A DNA stretch of 64,000 nt, from contig NC_134015.1 of NCBI RefSeq assembly GCF_040712315.1, positions 23,685,614 to 23,749,613 on the forward strand. The letters are read 5' to 3'. The position numbers and the translations under genes are program-made. Origin of the DNA: Castanea sativa (Eukaryota; Streptophyta; Magnoliopsida; Fagales; Fagaceae). Positions 48,197-60,488 of the stretch are shown piece after piece. Below the pieces are notes generated by a model. That model saw only the letters and a program-made list of their open reading frames with translations, ran no database searches and was not told the DNA's origin. How positions within the stretch are numbered: the stretch's first letter is position 1; the number at the start of each line of letters is the position of its first letter.

Positions 48197-48476
48197 ATGG
48201 GTTCGCGAAAAGCGAGCGAGCGAGAAATGTTGGACTCGGTGTGCTCGATGATCGCGCTCATCTTCTTCCTCGTGACCTACGTCGAGCTCTGCGACGCCGC
48301 CACTGTCGTCGACGTTTACCGTCTCATCCAGTATGACATCTCCGGCGCACCCTTCGGATCTCGCCTCGCCAAGCTCAACCACCACGCCGGCTCTCTCCAC
48401 TTCCCTCCTGGCGCTGATCTCTCCCGTACCGTCCTCATGATCCCAGTCCATGACCTCAACATCACTTTTCTTCAAG
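48197..48476 (+). pseudogene. Captured first exon of nicalin
   Basis: Reads MGSRKASEREMLDSVCSM, then a hydrophobic signal-anchor segment, then CDAATVVDVYRLIQYDISG, FGSRLAKLNHHAGSLHFPPG and DLNITFLQ up to a GTACTC donor. This matches the N-terminus of plant nicalin-1, an ER membrane protein of the nicastrin/M28 family. The captured part includes a leader with a (CT)n tract (48061-48093) and part of intron 1. A second, inverted copy of the exon 3' end and intron lies at about 47640-47935. The frame of this exon is intact but the rest of the gene is absent. Confidence 0.8.
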
Positions 48477-49419
48477 GTACTCATTTCTTGATTCTGGGTT
48501 TGTTTTCATTGCTAAATTTTGTTCTTGAAGTTTGGGTTTGTGAATTGTTGTTTGTGGTGTTGTGCGTTTTGGGTGTGGAATTTTAGAGGTTTGTTTTTAT
48601 TTGTTGTGGTGTTGTTCTTTGGTGTTCATATTCTTGATTCTGGGTTTGATGTTCATGTTCTTATTCTGGGTTTGTTGTTGTTGAGGTTCATATTCAATTT
48701 TTTGTTTTTAATTTTGCTTTTAATTTTGTTTTAATTTTTTTTATTTAATTTAAAATTAATTTATACGCTGACGTGGCAATTTTTTAATACCAAAATAGAT
48801 TTTTTAATTATTATTTTATTGTGCCGTTAGCCACGTCAGCATTTTCTGTTAGTTGGGTGACGGTAAGGACTTAAATGTCACGCGTTAATTGGTTTAGGGA
48901 CTAAAAGTGGTAAAAATAAAATGTAAGGACCAAAATAGAAATGACCCCAAAATGTAGGGACCAAAAATGCATTTACGCCTCAAAACTATTGTATACAACA
49001 ATGCCTGATAATAAAAAAAAAAGAACTCACCATAAACAGGATACAAACACTCAACAACTGACAAGAACAGATCAAACTAAAACCAGAAAACAACCCAGAT
49101 TGTTAAAACTCAACCCCTTAGAAAAAAAAAAACACAATAATTTCCACACAAATCCAGCAAAACCTCTGTTCATAGAAGAAAAATTCAAATGGTCCCATCC
49201 ATATACATCAAGGTAGCCAGAGAAACATCAAAAAAAAATTGAGCATGCATTTGAACATCCCATGGAAATTAAAAAGAACCATTATTTTATATAACTTCAT
49301 AGAGAAATCTATCACAAGTCATGGAACAATAAAGTAATTGGAAATATGGGGATTAGGAAGAAAAACCTACTAAATGATCTTAGGTTGATGGAGGAGAAAA
49401 GGAACAGTGGATATTTGTC

Positions 49420-50055
49420 TGAGGAAGATAGATAAAAAATGGTGGAGGTGAAGGCAACCTTGGAAAAAACAATGTATTGGAGGAGATCTCTTGGAGAAAA
49501 AAAAAATCAGTATTCTTATTGTGGCTAAAAGAAGGTGATAAAAAAACAAACTTTTCCCCTGATTCCTGATTCTCATCATTGCCGTACTTTTATTGCAAAT
49601 ATAACAAATATGGAGAGCAACTAGGTTACTCAAGATGCAATCCAGGAGGAAGTGGTTCAGGCATCGTGTGGGGATAAAGCTCTGGGTCTTCATGGTTTTA
49701 CAATTGCTTTCTTCAATCACTGTTGGGTGGTGGTTAGAGTGGAGGTATTAGCCAATTTGCAGCCTTTTCATGACTGTGGTGTATTCAAAAAAATGCTTGA
49801 ATGTGACTTTTGTGTCTCTTATTCCTAAGAAGGGAGGGGCCTCAGATCTCAACGTTTTCAGACCTATAAGTGTAGGATGTGTGTACAGAATATTGGCTAA
49901 AATTTTAGCAAATATATTGAAGGAGGTGTTAGGGAAATTAATTTCCCAATTATATAATGCAATTGTGCAGGAGAGGCAAATTCTGGGTTTAGTTCTTATT
50001 GTGAAAAAATGCGTAGACCACAGAGTTGTCACTTGTCAGGCAGCCCTGTAATTTT
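49420..50055 (+). mobile_element. LINE RT N-terminal fragment
   Basis: Plus-strand pieces in LINE order: SVFLLWLKEGDKKTNF, then ALGLHGFTIAFFNHCW (frame-adjusted), LNVTFVSLIPKKGGASDLNV, FRPISVGCVYRILAKILANI. It stops after VTCQAAL. It is decayed and 3'-incomplete, inside the giant MULE. Confidence 0.65.
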
Positions 50056-50070
50056 AATTAACTTTTTTTT

Positions 50071-50192
50071 TAAGATACACTTAACACTAACCTGAATTTT
50101 TTTGTATATGATCCATGAATACACTTACACTAACCAGAATTTTTTTGTATATGCTCCGTGAATACACTTACACTAACCAGAATTTTATCTAG
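50071..50192. repeat. Short tandem repeat, about 47-bp unit
   Basis: About 2.6 copies of a unit containing ACACTAACCAGAATTTTTTT, GTATATGCTCC and GTGAATACACTT. Confidence 0.85.
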
Positions 50193-51345
50193 GGCTTATT
50201 GAAATATAATTACAAGTTTGGGTAGCTACTCAGTTGCTGGTGTCAAGAGAAATCAATTAAAAACAAGACCCATAACAATCTAAGAAAAACAAATCCTATA
50301 AGAAGTTCAAGGAAATCCAGCAAAGATTAATAAAATAAAATGGGTGTACAAAAATAACAATAATTGAAACAAGATACATAGGATTGGCATAACAATTTAA
50401 CGAAAAGAAACCCTTCAAAAAAAGAAAAAAAGAAGCATACTATATGAGAATACAACACCAATTTCAGGTAAAAACTACCAAAGTGGGAGGAAAAGTTCTA
50501 CCCCGAGTATTGTAAGACTAAACAAAATTATCAGCATTCAGTAGGGTTTGATGCCTTCTTAAAGGAGATCCCCAGGATAATAGTTTGCTTGTGGAATATG
50601 TGGTGCACAAAGATAATTGCAAATAAGAAATAAGACAGGATAGGGTTTTATCTTTTCTATAATAAAAGAGGGGGGGGGGGGATCAAACTCTCTTAAAAGT
50701 TCAAAAAAAAAAGTTAGGAACACAATTCTCATGAAAAATAATGGTTTTATTGTGTCCTTGCACTAATTACACACTAGCCTACATCAATTCAATTCACAAG
50801 CATACCAACACAGCCAAAGCAAACCCAAAACCCCAAAATCCCAAACCAAACACACACAGAAAATACCCATTCTTAATAAACCCAGATTCAACGCAAAATA
50901 CATAGCAAACTTCTAGCAATTTCAGAATAATCCATGAACAAAGAAAAAAGGAAAAGACCATTCACTTACCTTACAAGTTGTTCTCTCAATCAAGGTTTTC
51001 TCTGTGAGCAAGAGGGAGGCAGTGGAGGCGCAGAGCAAGATAAAGGGTTATCAGATTTTTCCCACTGTTTCTCGGCAACCAAACAATGAACTTTGTACAA
51101 AGTACTCACCTTTTTTTTTAGTTTTGAGAGACCGCGTAGACTAAAGGAAAAGGGTGGAGACTGAGTGAGAGAACAGTGGTGAGTACGAAGAGGATGAGTG
51201 AGTGAGAGTGGAGAGGGTGAGCGAGTGAGAGAGGCTGAGGTTCGGTGTGTGAGAGTGAGAGGGTGGGTGAGAGGGAGAGTGAGAGCGTGAGAGTCTGCTG
51301 TGTTAGAGAGAGGGGAAAGTATCTGTGTGAGAGGAGTTAATTTTG
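50193..51345. other. No gene recognised
   Basis: AT-rich sequence followed, from about 51120, by a GA-rich tract of GAGTGAGAG units that leads into the right TIR. A G10 run lies near 50670. The GA-rich part could be a captured 5' leader, but I have no coding evidence. Confidence 0.35.
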
Positions 51346-51349
51346 AAAA

Positions 51350-51643
51350 AACCCCAAATTGAAATCGAGTCTTAGAAACTCGGTTTCCTGTTTTTCCATG
51401 TGGATCAACCACGTCATACCCAGATGGCCATGTCACATAAATCGAGTCTTAGAGACTCGATTTTCAGGTGGACGCCACGTGAAAAAAATGCCACATCAAA
51501 CTAAAAAACCGAGCCTCAAAGACTCAATTTATAGGCCCAAAATCAAGCCTCTAAGACTCGAGATGTTACTAAATTATATAATTTGGGAACCGGGCTTGCT
51601 AACTATATAGTTGAAAAGTAATGGCTAATTTGCTATTTTCGCC
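51350..51643 (-). repeat. Right terminal inverted repeat of the giant MULE
   Basis: Read inward from 51643: GGCGAAAATAGCA, then a segment absent from the left TIR, then AAATTATATAATTTAGTAAC, CTCGAGTCTTAGAGGCTTGA and further AATCGAGTCTCTAAGACTCG palindromes. It matches the left TIR over most of its length, including GTTTGATGTGGCATTTT...CACGTGG. Confidence 0.75.
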
Positions 51644-52772
51644 GAATAGGCTCATGTATAATTTCACAAACTAGTCAATGTTTATCATTTTTTTTTTTTT
51701 TTGTGGGTAAAATACAATAAACATCAATACTGACCAGCTTGGATCTAATCATTGTGGGAAAAATGAATAACATCTAGGAATTAAGTTGGGTTTAAAAATC
51801 AAATTGACCAGTTTTGAAAAGTTTAGAACTTAGGTCGCATTAGTCCAAATCTTTAGGTGTTTTATCTATATTTTATCTTTTTATAGGGGATATTGGGCTT
51901 TTCCTCTTATTTTGCAAAAATAACAGCAATATGTCCCTATTTTGAAACTATTTAGGTATGTGTCCCTGTCTTGAAACTCGACTTTGTTCGGTATAAAACT
52001 ATTTAGGTCAGACAGGTCAAACGGGTTCTATGTAATGGATATTAACCTAACCCATTTATTAAATAGGTCAGTTTTGCCAACCTGAATATGACACAAACTC
52101 ATTAAACCTTAACCCATAACCTACTAATTTCATATCATGTTGTGTCATGTCGGGTTCGTGGGTCGTATCCAATTTTGCCACCCCTAGTCTTGGGATGAAA
52201 GGCTCACCCCCATTAATTTAGGGTTGGTACATTAATTTTGTGGCTGGTAGGAGTGGAGAGTAAGAAAAGGGTTGAAAATCTTGAATTTTTCTAAAGCTTC
52301 ACGTAAGGGTCGTGACAATTAGTAGGGCTAACTTTAGCAAATCATACCTCACTCGATTCTAACCAAATAGAAGCCTCAGATGTCTAATTTCCAATGAAAA
52401 AAAATTCATTCACAAATTAACAATAGTTTGAAAGATATTCACAAAATAGTAGATAAAGTTCATTTCTTGGAAATGATTTTTCAAGAACAATTAACATTAA
52501 TAAGCCCCAATTTAACTCTCTTTTAGCATTTATATGCTCCAATTAACTTCATTTCAAAATTCATTGGCCCCAAATCATGGCCTAATTATCTCAATTTAAA
52601 ATATGATTGTACCAATTACTCATAAATCATTAATGTTTGACCATTTGAATAAGCATGTGTGAGGAACCTTATTATTAATTTTAGTCCAAACCAATATGAT
52701 CACTTTGCATCACTGATTCCAAATTGAATCCTCACTAGACCAATTAAAATCAATTGTTTATAATCACATGAT
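51644..52772. other. Intergenic DNA; possible ancestral INTS11 upstream region
   Basis: No gene seen. If the giant MULE is real, this stretch was originally next to the INTS11 leader and may hold its native promoter. It includes a T16 run near 51691. Confidence 0.35.
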
Positions 52773-53256
52773 TAGGGTTGTCCATTGGTTGGTCCGATCC
52801 GGGTTTGTTCTTAACTCAGACTCTACTCGCTTATATTAGGTGGCAAAAGAAGAGACATGTTGCTATTAAGCACGGGTCGAGTTGGTTTTGGTGTTTGGTG
52901 GATTGTGGTCGGTTTCGATCGAATTTGACAAAGGACTAGCAATGAGACGGTAGTTGATTTTAGTTGTCGGATCTCAACGGATTTGGTGAGATCTAGTTGG
53001 ATCTCACTAGATTTGAGGATGAGAAAGAAGGGAGAGCAATGGTTGACAGAGAATGGAGGTTTCTAACAAGCTTTATTCTATTGGGTCAGTCAAATCGGGT
53101 TTCTTCGGGGTTCGAACTCCTAAACTACCACTCGTCCCACTACTTGTTGGATTTCAAACGATTCAACTGCAACACTAAGCAAATTGGTTGAGTCTCGGTT
53201 TAGGGCCAAAAGGTTCTAGCTGATTGGTGGTTTCCGGTCAAGTTTGGACAACCCTA
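52773..53256. mobile_element. hAT-type MITE, copy 2
   Basis: The ends are TAGGGTTGTCCA and TGGACAACCCTA (perfect 12-bp inverted repeats). An imperfect 8-bp flank is CACATGAT / CATGTGAT (52765-52772, 53257-53264). The interior shares GATCTCACTAGATTTGAGG-like units with the copy at 5289-5894. Confidence 0.8.
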
Positions 53257-53272
53257 CATGTGATCAAACTTA

Positions 53273-54076
53273 GGGTCCGTTCGGTTAGAGGAGTGGAAAA
53301 GTGGGAGAATGAAAAATTGTGGGAGGATGGAAAAGTGGGAGAATGGAAAATATTTAGTTTTCTCTCTTGTGTGTTCAATTAGAGGGGTGGAAAAGTGGGA
53401 GGGTGGAAAACTCTTTTGTTTGGTTGGAGAGAAAAATGGAAGGATGGAAAATGTAATTTATATAAATTGACTATTATACCCTTGCTACATAATATGTAAG
53501 AAATATATTTATTTGTACTTATTACATAATATAAAATTTATCACATCATATATATAAATTTTTATTTTTATTTTTATTATTATAGATCAGGTCACGTTGA
53601 AAAAGAGAGAGAGAGAGAGAGAAGAGAACGTTGAAAAAAGAATAGATCAGGTCACGTTGAAAAGAGAGAGAGATAGAGAGAGAAGAGAGCGTTGAAAAAA
53701 AAATCCCAGGTCACGTTGAAAAAAAACATCCCAGGTCACATTGGAAAAAAAGAAAAAAGAAAAAGGAGAGAAGAGAACAACATCCCACGTTGAAAAAAAA
53801 AAAAAAGAGAGAGAGAAGAGAACGTTGAAAAAAAAAAAAGGTGGGAAGAGAGCATTTTTGTAAAAGTGCTACTATAGCATTTTTGTAAAAGTGCTACTTC
53901 CCATATTTTCCTCGATTTGGGAGGAAAAAAAATGTAGGCCGGGAGTGAAAACTTTCTTCCGGGTTTTCTCTCCTTATTTTCCTTCCTCAACTGAACAGTG
54001 AAAAACTGCATTTTTCACCCTATTTTCCTTTGTCTATTTTTTATCCTCCTTATTTTCACCCCAAACGAACGGACCC
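53273..54076. mobile_element. PIF/Harbinger-like MITE (804 bp)
   Basis: The termini are GGGTCCGTTCGGTT and, inverted, CCAAACGAACGGACCC, flanked by TTA at 53270-53272 and 54077-54079. The interior has three to four repeats of a GATCAGGTCACGTTGAAAA unit plus GA runs (53580-53830). It inserted 16 bp from the hAT MITE. Confidence 0.8.
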
Positions 54077-54079
54077 TTA

Positions 54080-56495
54080 GTCATGTGGATGCTTCATAAC
54101 TGCGAAAATTTGATTTCATGATTTAAAATAATAATAAAAAAATTCTATGGCCAATTATATCGCATGACACATCTTTTTGGTTGTTAAGACTTCAAAATTA
54201 CATTTACAAAAACAAAGGGTGCAGAACCAATGACAAAACATCCACAAAGGTTATTTCCAAGAGACCACTTTGTTAAAGCAGGAGCAGCTTGATTAGAATC
54301 TTGTTGACTCGTTGAGGACTATTTTAGGAGCCCCAAGCCTGATAGCCTTAGGCCCAAGAGCCCAAGCCCAAACCACAACATTATTAGGCTTCTTGACCCA
54401 TTGACTTCCCCCTTTCACGTTGAAGGCTCAAATCCCATTAAAACCTGGCCCAAAAAAAAGCCTAGGGAGTGTACTTTCCTTTTTGATTTACAATACATCA
54501 GATAAATATTGTTGCACAAACTTTTACATATAACTGAAAAAGCAATAGAAATCATAACCTTAAGTTTCAATTACAAACTTTGACCGCTAGAGCTTTGTAG
54601 TGTTCATTGGCATCAACTTATTTGATGTTTCTGCTTCTTTTTTTTTTTCATCAGAGTGGAAAAAAATATATTTATGCTTTAAAAAAAATGAGGTTTTAAA
54701 AAATTGTATATAAACAAAATAAATTAAAAGCTAAACAAAGTGAGAATCCGATTCATTGCTACTCTCTTTTTTTTTTTCTTTTCTTTTGGCAAATTGATAA
54801 CTTGTTAACTAATTATTTGAATGTATAGAAATTGAGTAATCATTTCACCCATAAATCATAAATTATTCATTTTATCCTAAAAAACTGATGTATTATGGTC
54901 TAGTGAATTTGACCATCAGTCAAAATTTTGAATTACGACTGGTCATGGGTAGAAGAGAGTTACCTTTCATAATCTGCTGTGATTTCGTAGTTGCAAATGT
55001 ATGATAGATAATTAGACACACTATGCTACCGCATGCCCTCACAATTCACATTAATTTTCTTTTGGTAAACAATCACAGCAACACTCGATAGCTAAAATGG
55101 TCGTAGCTTCCTTCTTGGCTTTATAGCGTCAACTTTTTTATCATGAAGATCGTACTACTCCCATTGTCCACATGCTTTGCATGATTAACTACTGGTGGGC
55201 TCAACCAAAAAATATCAAAAGCTTCTTCCACCTATTAGACTGTTTTTTTGTAGGCTATCTATCTAATCCTTTAAACTATAGCGATGGATATATCTCATCT
55301 GCTTTGTCTCATTTATGCCTTTATTGTATCCAAACAACAGACAGGAGAGGCCACAGATTGTAGATTGGCAAATAGTTAATGGCAATGTGTACATTTTGAG
55401 AGTGAGCACAAGTGCTTACAGAACATGTCCACGTGACCTTTACTTCAGGATTCAAAGGTAATTCGTCAAAAAGGACATATAAGAGTGCAAAAAATGACAA
55501 GAGAGAGAACTGCTTGAACATAAAGTAAAAGCCACACTGTTATGCTTGTTACCAAAGATCAATGATGGAAGCCTCACACTACCATACCTACAAGCAATTC
55601 TCAACTTTACTATTTATACACTCCTTAAGGAAGCTGAAATCCTATAGAAACAACCTATCACTGAAGTGTCCTACTTTACTCAACCAAAGGACACCCACTA
55701 CCCTATAAACTTGCAGACCACTAAACAAACATGAAACATGACATGGGGCCTATATCAAAATGCAAGGTAGATCAGGAACTGACTTGGGCAAGTCATGCAG
55801 TTCTTTGGTGCTTATCCAGCTTTCTTTGACCCGCAACTTCTAGCCAATCCGCTACTCTACTATTTATTCAACTTAACCATATGACCAAGCCTTTTGATAT
55901 TACAACCCTACTTAATAGTGTTTCTCCTGTTCATGGAAGTATCTTTTGTAACAATTGTCTGCAACCAATGTCTCACAAATATATGGGGTCCATGGTTATG
56001 TAATGCCCACCAACTGCGAGACACAATTGCATGCAACCGATGTATTAGATAATTTTCTCCTGTTCATGCCATCTGCTTTTCGGCCGAAGCATTTCATGTT
56101 TTCTCTTTCTTTTTCCCTCCCTTTGTTAGCCATGTTTTGTTCATGCAGTTCACTGGAACATTTAAAGGTGAAGTTTTGTTTCGTTTCCAAAAGAAAAATT
56201 ATTACAAAGCAGACAATGATGATGGCTCAAAACATTGAGGATCATTGTATGCATTAAGAAACACGCAGCTGGATAACATATACAGATTCTAAAGTTGAGC
56301 AAGCGATCAGACATATCTATCATTTCTATGCAATCATGTCAACATTCTCACTTCAGTGAGTCTTATGGACACGAGATCTATATTTGGCTCACATTGTAAT
56401 AACAAAGAAAAAACTTTATTAAACATTCTCATTAACAACTCAATTAATCATTCTATCTCATAAGCATATCTCAAAGTCAATTATCCTATTCTTTA
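54080..56495. other. Intergenic, no gene seen
   Basis: I examined both strands and could not support any coding region. It contains ordinary AT-rich DNA with T runs near 54635 and 54769. Confidence 0.4.
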
Positions 56496-57071
56496 ATCCT
56501 TGTTTGGGAGAAGGGAATGGAATGGAATGGAAAGGAGAGGAAAGGAATAAAAATAATAATTTTAGAATATTCTTCCCTTCCCTTTCCTTCCCTTCCCTTG
56601 TTTGGGAGTCTTAATGGAAGGAATGAAAAGTCTATTCCATTGTTTGGGAGTTTAATTGGGAGGGAATGAAATGGGTAAGAGGGAACACTCATTCCTCTCT
56701 ATTCCCTTAAAACTCAAATTTTCATTCCTCCCAAAATTGAGAGGAATGAGAGGGAATGAAATTAGAGTTAATGAATTTTTTACTAAAACTCTCAAAATAC
56801 CCTTATATATTCAACCCTTTATTTTAAAATAGGGGTCTAATAGTAATATTATCATAAAATGATTTCATTTCATTCTCTCCATGTTACTCTCAAACAAGAT
56901 TACTTACATTCCATTCATTTTCATTCCTTTATTTTAAAACATCCGATCAAGGTTACTTAATTTCATTCCATTCCATTATTTTCCATTCCTTTCCCTTAAT
57001 TAAATACATTCCATTCCTTTCTATTCCCTTATGATCATTTCATTTCATTCCCTTATGAACTCCCAAACAAA
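56496..57071. mobile_element. PIF/Harbinger-like MITE, GGAATGG-rich family, copy 1
   Basis: The ends contain CTTGTTTGGGAG and, inverted, CTCCCAAACAAA, flanked by TTA at 56493-56495 and 57072-57074. The interior is rich in GGAATGGAATGG and its complement. It is related, in opposite orientation, to 62921-63526 (shared landmarks AATATTCT, GGGAATAGAGAGGAATGAG and ATTTTGAGAG). Confidence 0.8.
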
Positions 57072-57079
57072 TTAATCTT

Positions 57080-57470
57080 CACTAGAAACTTGAATACAAT
57101 CACTGTTAGATTATAGACGCCTAATGGGCCTTCTTAAATGAGCATTACATTCAGGTTTGTAACTTCATATGATGTAATGGAGGGATATACAAGCATCACG
57201 ATAGGTCAAAAGACATAAAAGAAATAAAAAATGAGAATAGAGTAATATTCCCTGATATTTTGAATAGCTGGTTAGCAGTTTCAAATGTATAAGAGAAGAA
57301 TTTTCTTGAGAGATAAAGGCAGCTGACTGGTGTACTACCAATGAAATCACAAGGAGGGCCAAAAGCTAGAAAAAAAAATTGAATTAATCCATGCAAAAAA
57401 GAATGATTACAAGAAAACAGAAGTTTTTAAGGAGACTTAAATATTCCACTCTCAAACAATTTATTTCCAT
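57080..57470. other. No gene recognised
   Basis: Short AT-rich stretch between a MITE and a LINE. Confidence 0.35.
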
Positions 57471-59940
57471 TTTTTTTATAAGTAAGAATGATAATATACG
57501 AAAGACTACTCTATGCAAGAAAAACATAGAGCAAACCTAGAAAATACAAGAAGAAGAAAGTAGAGAGAAACATAAGAGAAAACCTAACAACAGAAAAATT
57601 ACAAAAGAAAAAGATAGCAAAGAAAAGAAGGGAGGGAATCACTAGACGTGAATCCCCATGCCCGAGACCAATAAAAAAGAGTTCCACTAAAAGAAGTAAG
57701 CAACTGATCATTGGAGCTGTCCAAATCCTCAAAAGTCCTCCAATTCCGTTCCTTCCAAATACACCATAGAATGCACAACGGGACTAAGTTCCAGATCTGA
57801 GACGAATGCTTCCCCGGCCAATTCTACCAACCAAAAAGCAAGTCTGAGATCGATCTAGGAATTACCCAAGCCAAGCCAAGCCAAAAGTTATAAAAACAAA
57901 ACTCCATAACTGATAATCTCACAATGAAAAAGTAAGTGGTCTACCGTCTCTCCACAATGACAGCACATAATGCACCAATCTACAAAATCCAATCTTCTCA
58001 ATGTCAAGTTATCTCCCGTTAAGATCTTATTCCAAGTTACACACCAAACAAAAAAAGAAACTCCTAGGGGCCTTTACTCTCCAAATAGTTTTCCAATAAA
58101 AGACAGTTGAGGGAGAATCCCTTAATTTGTTATAGTACGACCAGATGTCAAAAGCTCCATTAGGCTTCAATTTCCATCTCATCCGATCTCCAACATTCAT
58201 AGAAGGAGTATTGACACCCAATATACGAAGAAAATGCAGGCCTTCATCCATCTCCCAATCATTAAAAAATCTACTAAAACAAACATCCCAAAATCTTCTC
58301 TCCTCCGCCCCCTGCCTAGGTAAAGAAGCTTCAACGAAAACCTCCTTATCAATGGCAATACCATACAACCTTGGAAATACCAATTGAAAAGGTTGATCTC
58401 TATACCACCCATCCTGCCAAAACCTCACTCTATTCCCCAACCCAACAACAAATTGACAATTTTTGCTGAAATCCTTCCATCCCATGCGAATACCTCTCCA
58501 CAAACCACACCCACAAACTCCCCTACCCAGCTTTGAGGTCCATCCCCCTATTCTTTCCCATATTTTGAAGCTACCACCCTCCTCCATAACCGAACCTCTT
58601 CCTTCCCAAACCGCTACAACCATTTCCCCAATAAGGCCTTATTAAAGGTAGTGAGTTTCCTTATCCCCAAGCCACCTTTGGCTATAGGTGTACAAACTTT
58701 ATCACATCCTACCAAATGAATCTTGCTATCACCCCATAGGAAATCCCTTTGCAACTTTTCAATTTTATTAGCCACATGAGTAGGAATTGTGAATAACGAT
58801 AAAAAGTAAGTCGGAAGACTAGATAGCGTACTCTTGAGTAACATCAATCAATCCCCCTTAGACAGGTACAACTTCTTCCACTCAGCTAATTTCCACTCAA
58901 TTTTTTTTCCAAAATTGGATTCCAAATTGAAGGGGAATTATGTGAAGCCCCCAATGGTATGCCAAGATACGACATAGGCAAAGTTCTAACTCTGCAGCCC
59001 TAAAATTTCAGCCAAGGCATGCACATCAACAACTGCACCTATTGGAACCATTTCACTCTTATGCACATTGACCTTCAAACCTGTTACCGCCTGAAAACTA
59101 AGTAATAGCAACCAAATATGAAGAATTTGCTCCACATCTGCATCACAAAATAGGATAGTATCATCTGCAAATAATAGATGTGAAACACATTCCCCTCCAT
59201 GCCTTCTACCCTTAAGATTAAAACTATGGATCAAGCCAGCTCCCTCCACTCTTCTCAACATTCTACTAAACACCTCCATCATACCTCCATCATGATCAAA
59301 AATAGCATAGGAGATAGCGGATCTTCTTGTCTTAAATCCCTTGAACTACCAAAGAAATCAGCTGGAGACCCATTAATCAAAACGGAGAATAGAATTGTGG
59401 ATATGCAAGTACGGATCCACTTACACCACTTCACTTCAAAGCCCATCCTATTCAGCAAATACAGCAAAGTCTCCCAATTCACATGATCGTAGGCTTTCTC
59501 CATATTAAGCTTACAAATGACTCCAGGAACCCTACTCTTCCCTCGGCTATCCACACACTCATTCGCAATAAGAACCGAGTCAAGGATTTGTCTCCCACTG
59601 ACAAAGTTATTCTAATTCTCAGAGATCAATTGATCTAAAACCACTCTCAAACGATTTGCCAAGACTTTAGCCAAGATTTTATACACATTCCCCACCAAAC
59701 TAATAGGTCATTGCAAATCTCTAATATTAGAGGCATAATTCTTTTTAGGAATTAATGCAATGAAGGTAGCATTAAGGGATTTTTCGAACTTGCAATGTTG
59801 AAAAAACTCTTCAAAGACCACTAAGACGTCTTTCTCCACTACCCTCCAACAACAAAATGAATTGTCCCAATAGAGTAAGAATGTATCTGTACTGTGTATA
59901 AAAACACATACTCCTTGAGGCAAAAATTGATCAACCAATA
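57471..59940 (-). mobile_element. 5'-truncated LINE, about 2.4 kb
   Basis: On the minus strand: RT start (KFEKSLNATFIALIPKK near 59770), [15 protein letters not shown] near 59500, the catalytic [17 protein letters not shown] near 59150, [20 protein letters not shown] near 58650, the post-RT region 58623-58027, the zinc-finger segment and 3' UTR, and a T8 tail at 57471-57479 before ATAAGTAAG. Frameshifts and stops are present. The 5' breakpoint lies between about 59850 and 59960; I found no clear target duplication. Confidence 0.8.
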
Positions 59941-60488
59941 TAGTCTTAATGAATTCAACGAGACAAAACTTTTAGTAAGGATATTATTGTAACTTAAAAA
60001 AGGATAGGAACAACTATAGAAACAAAAAAAAACTTTAAAGTAATGATGGGTCTAAATAATAATTAATAAAAGAAAATTGGCAGCTGAAGGAAAAACAATT
60101 CTGTTACTAAAGAACATATCTGAGAAAAATTAATAATTTGAATTTCATTGTATTTATTGCTCAAGAAAAAGTATATATTCTGTTACTGAAGAATCTTATT
60201 GGCTGATGAAAAATAATATTGGGCCATATATATATGCAACCAAAATGCTAATTAAAGTATCAGCAAAAAAAAAAGGAATATCATACTTCGAAGAGCTTAA
60301 CACAAGGCATTTGGAAAGCAAGGTACCTAAAGGCCAAATTAACTATATTTGCTAGGCAAAATCAGAAATGTCTGGAAATTCAAGACATTTTAGCAAGGAA
60401 ATATTTTCATCATGTAATCTTGTAACTGGCACAGAAAGGTGAAGCTTTTTTCTTCTTTTTTATTTTTGTTTTTATTTTTAAATTTCAA
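59941..60488. other. No gene recognised
   Basis: AT-rich intergenic DNA upstream of the LINE 5' end. Confidence 0.35.

Larger units (their letters stand above)
47368..48979. mobile_element. Pack-MULE carrying nicalin exon 1 (1,612 bp)
   Basis: The ends begin GGCGTAAATGCACTTTTGGT (left) and the corresponding inverse on the right. Terminal homology of about 270 bp continues into inverted copies of captured sequence, so each arm is about 550 bp. A 9-bp flanking duplication is at 47359-47367 (TCAAAATTA) and 48980-48988 (TCAAAACTA), one mismatch. This satisfies the Mutator-type criteria. It carries part of a host gene and no transposase. Confidence 0.85.
27664..51643. mobile_element. Giant composite Mutator-like element (about 24 kb)
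   Basis: The left end begins GGCAAAAATAGCA. The right end, read inward, begins GGCGAAAATAGCA, and homology continues through the AAATCGAG palindromes for roughly 250-300 bp. The sequence GAATAGG lies at 27656-27662 (one base before the left TIR) and at 51644-51650 (immediately after the right TIR). This suggests a MULE target duplication that has lost or changed a base or two. The interior holds a mudrA gene, a plant-mobile-domain gene, captured host exons and two nested MULEs. The alternative is two unrelated elements, each missing one end. I found no matching right terminus near 32.8-33.0 kb, where a normal-sized MULE would end. Confidence 0.55.

Noticed and set aside
48191..48484. Minus-strand acidic open frame
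   Set aside because: Antisense of the nicalin exon, which is clearly the real coding strand.
55955..56257. 100-residue plus-strand open frame
   Set aside because: No recognisable motif, no splice context, and an overlapping frame on the other strand is equally open.
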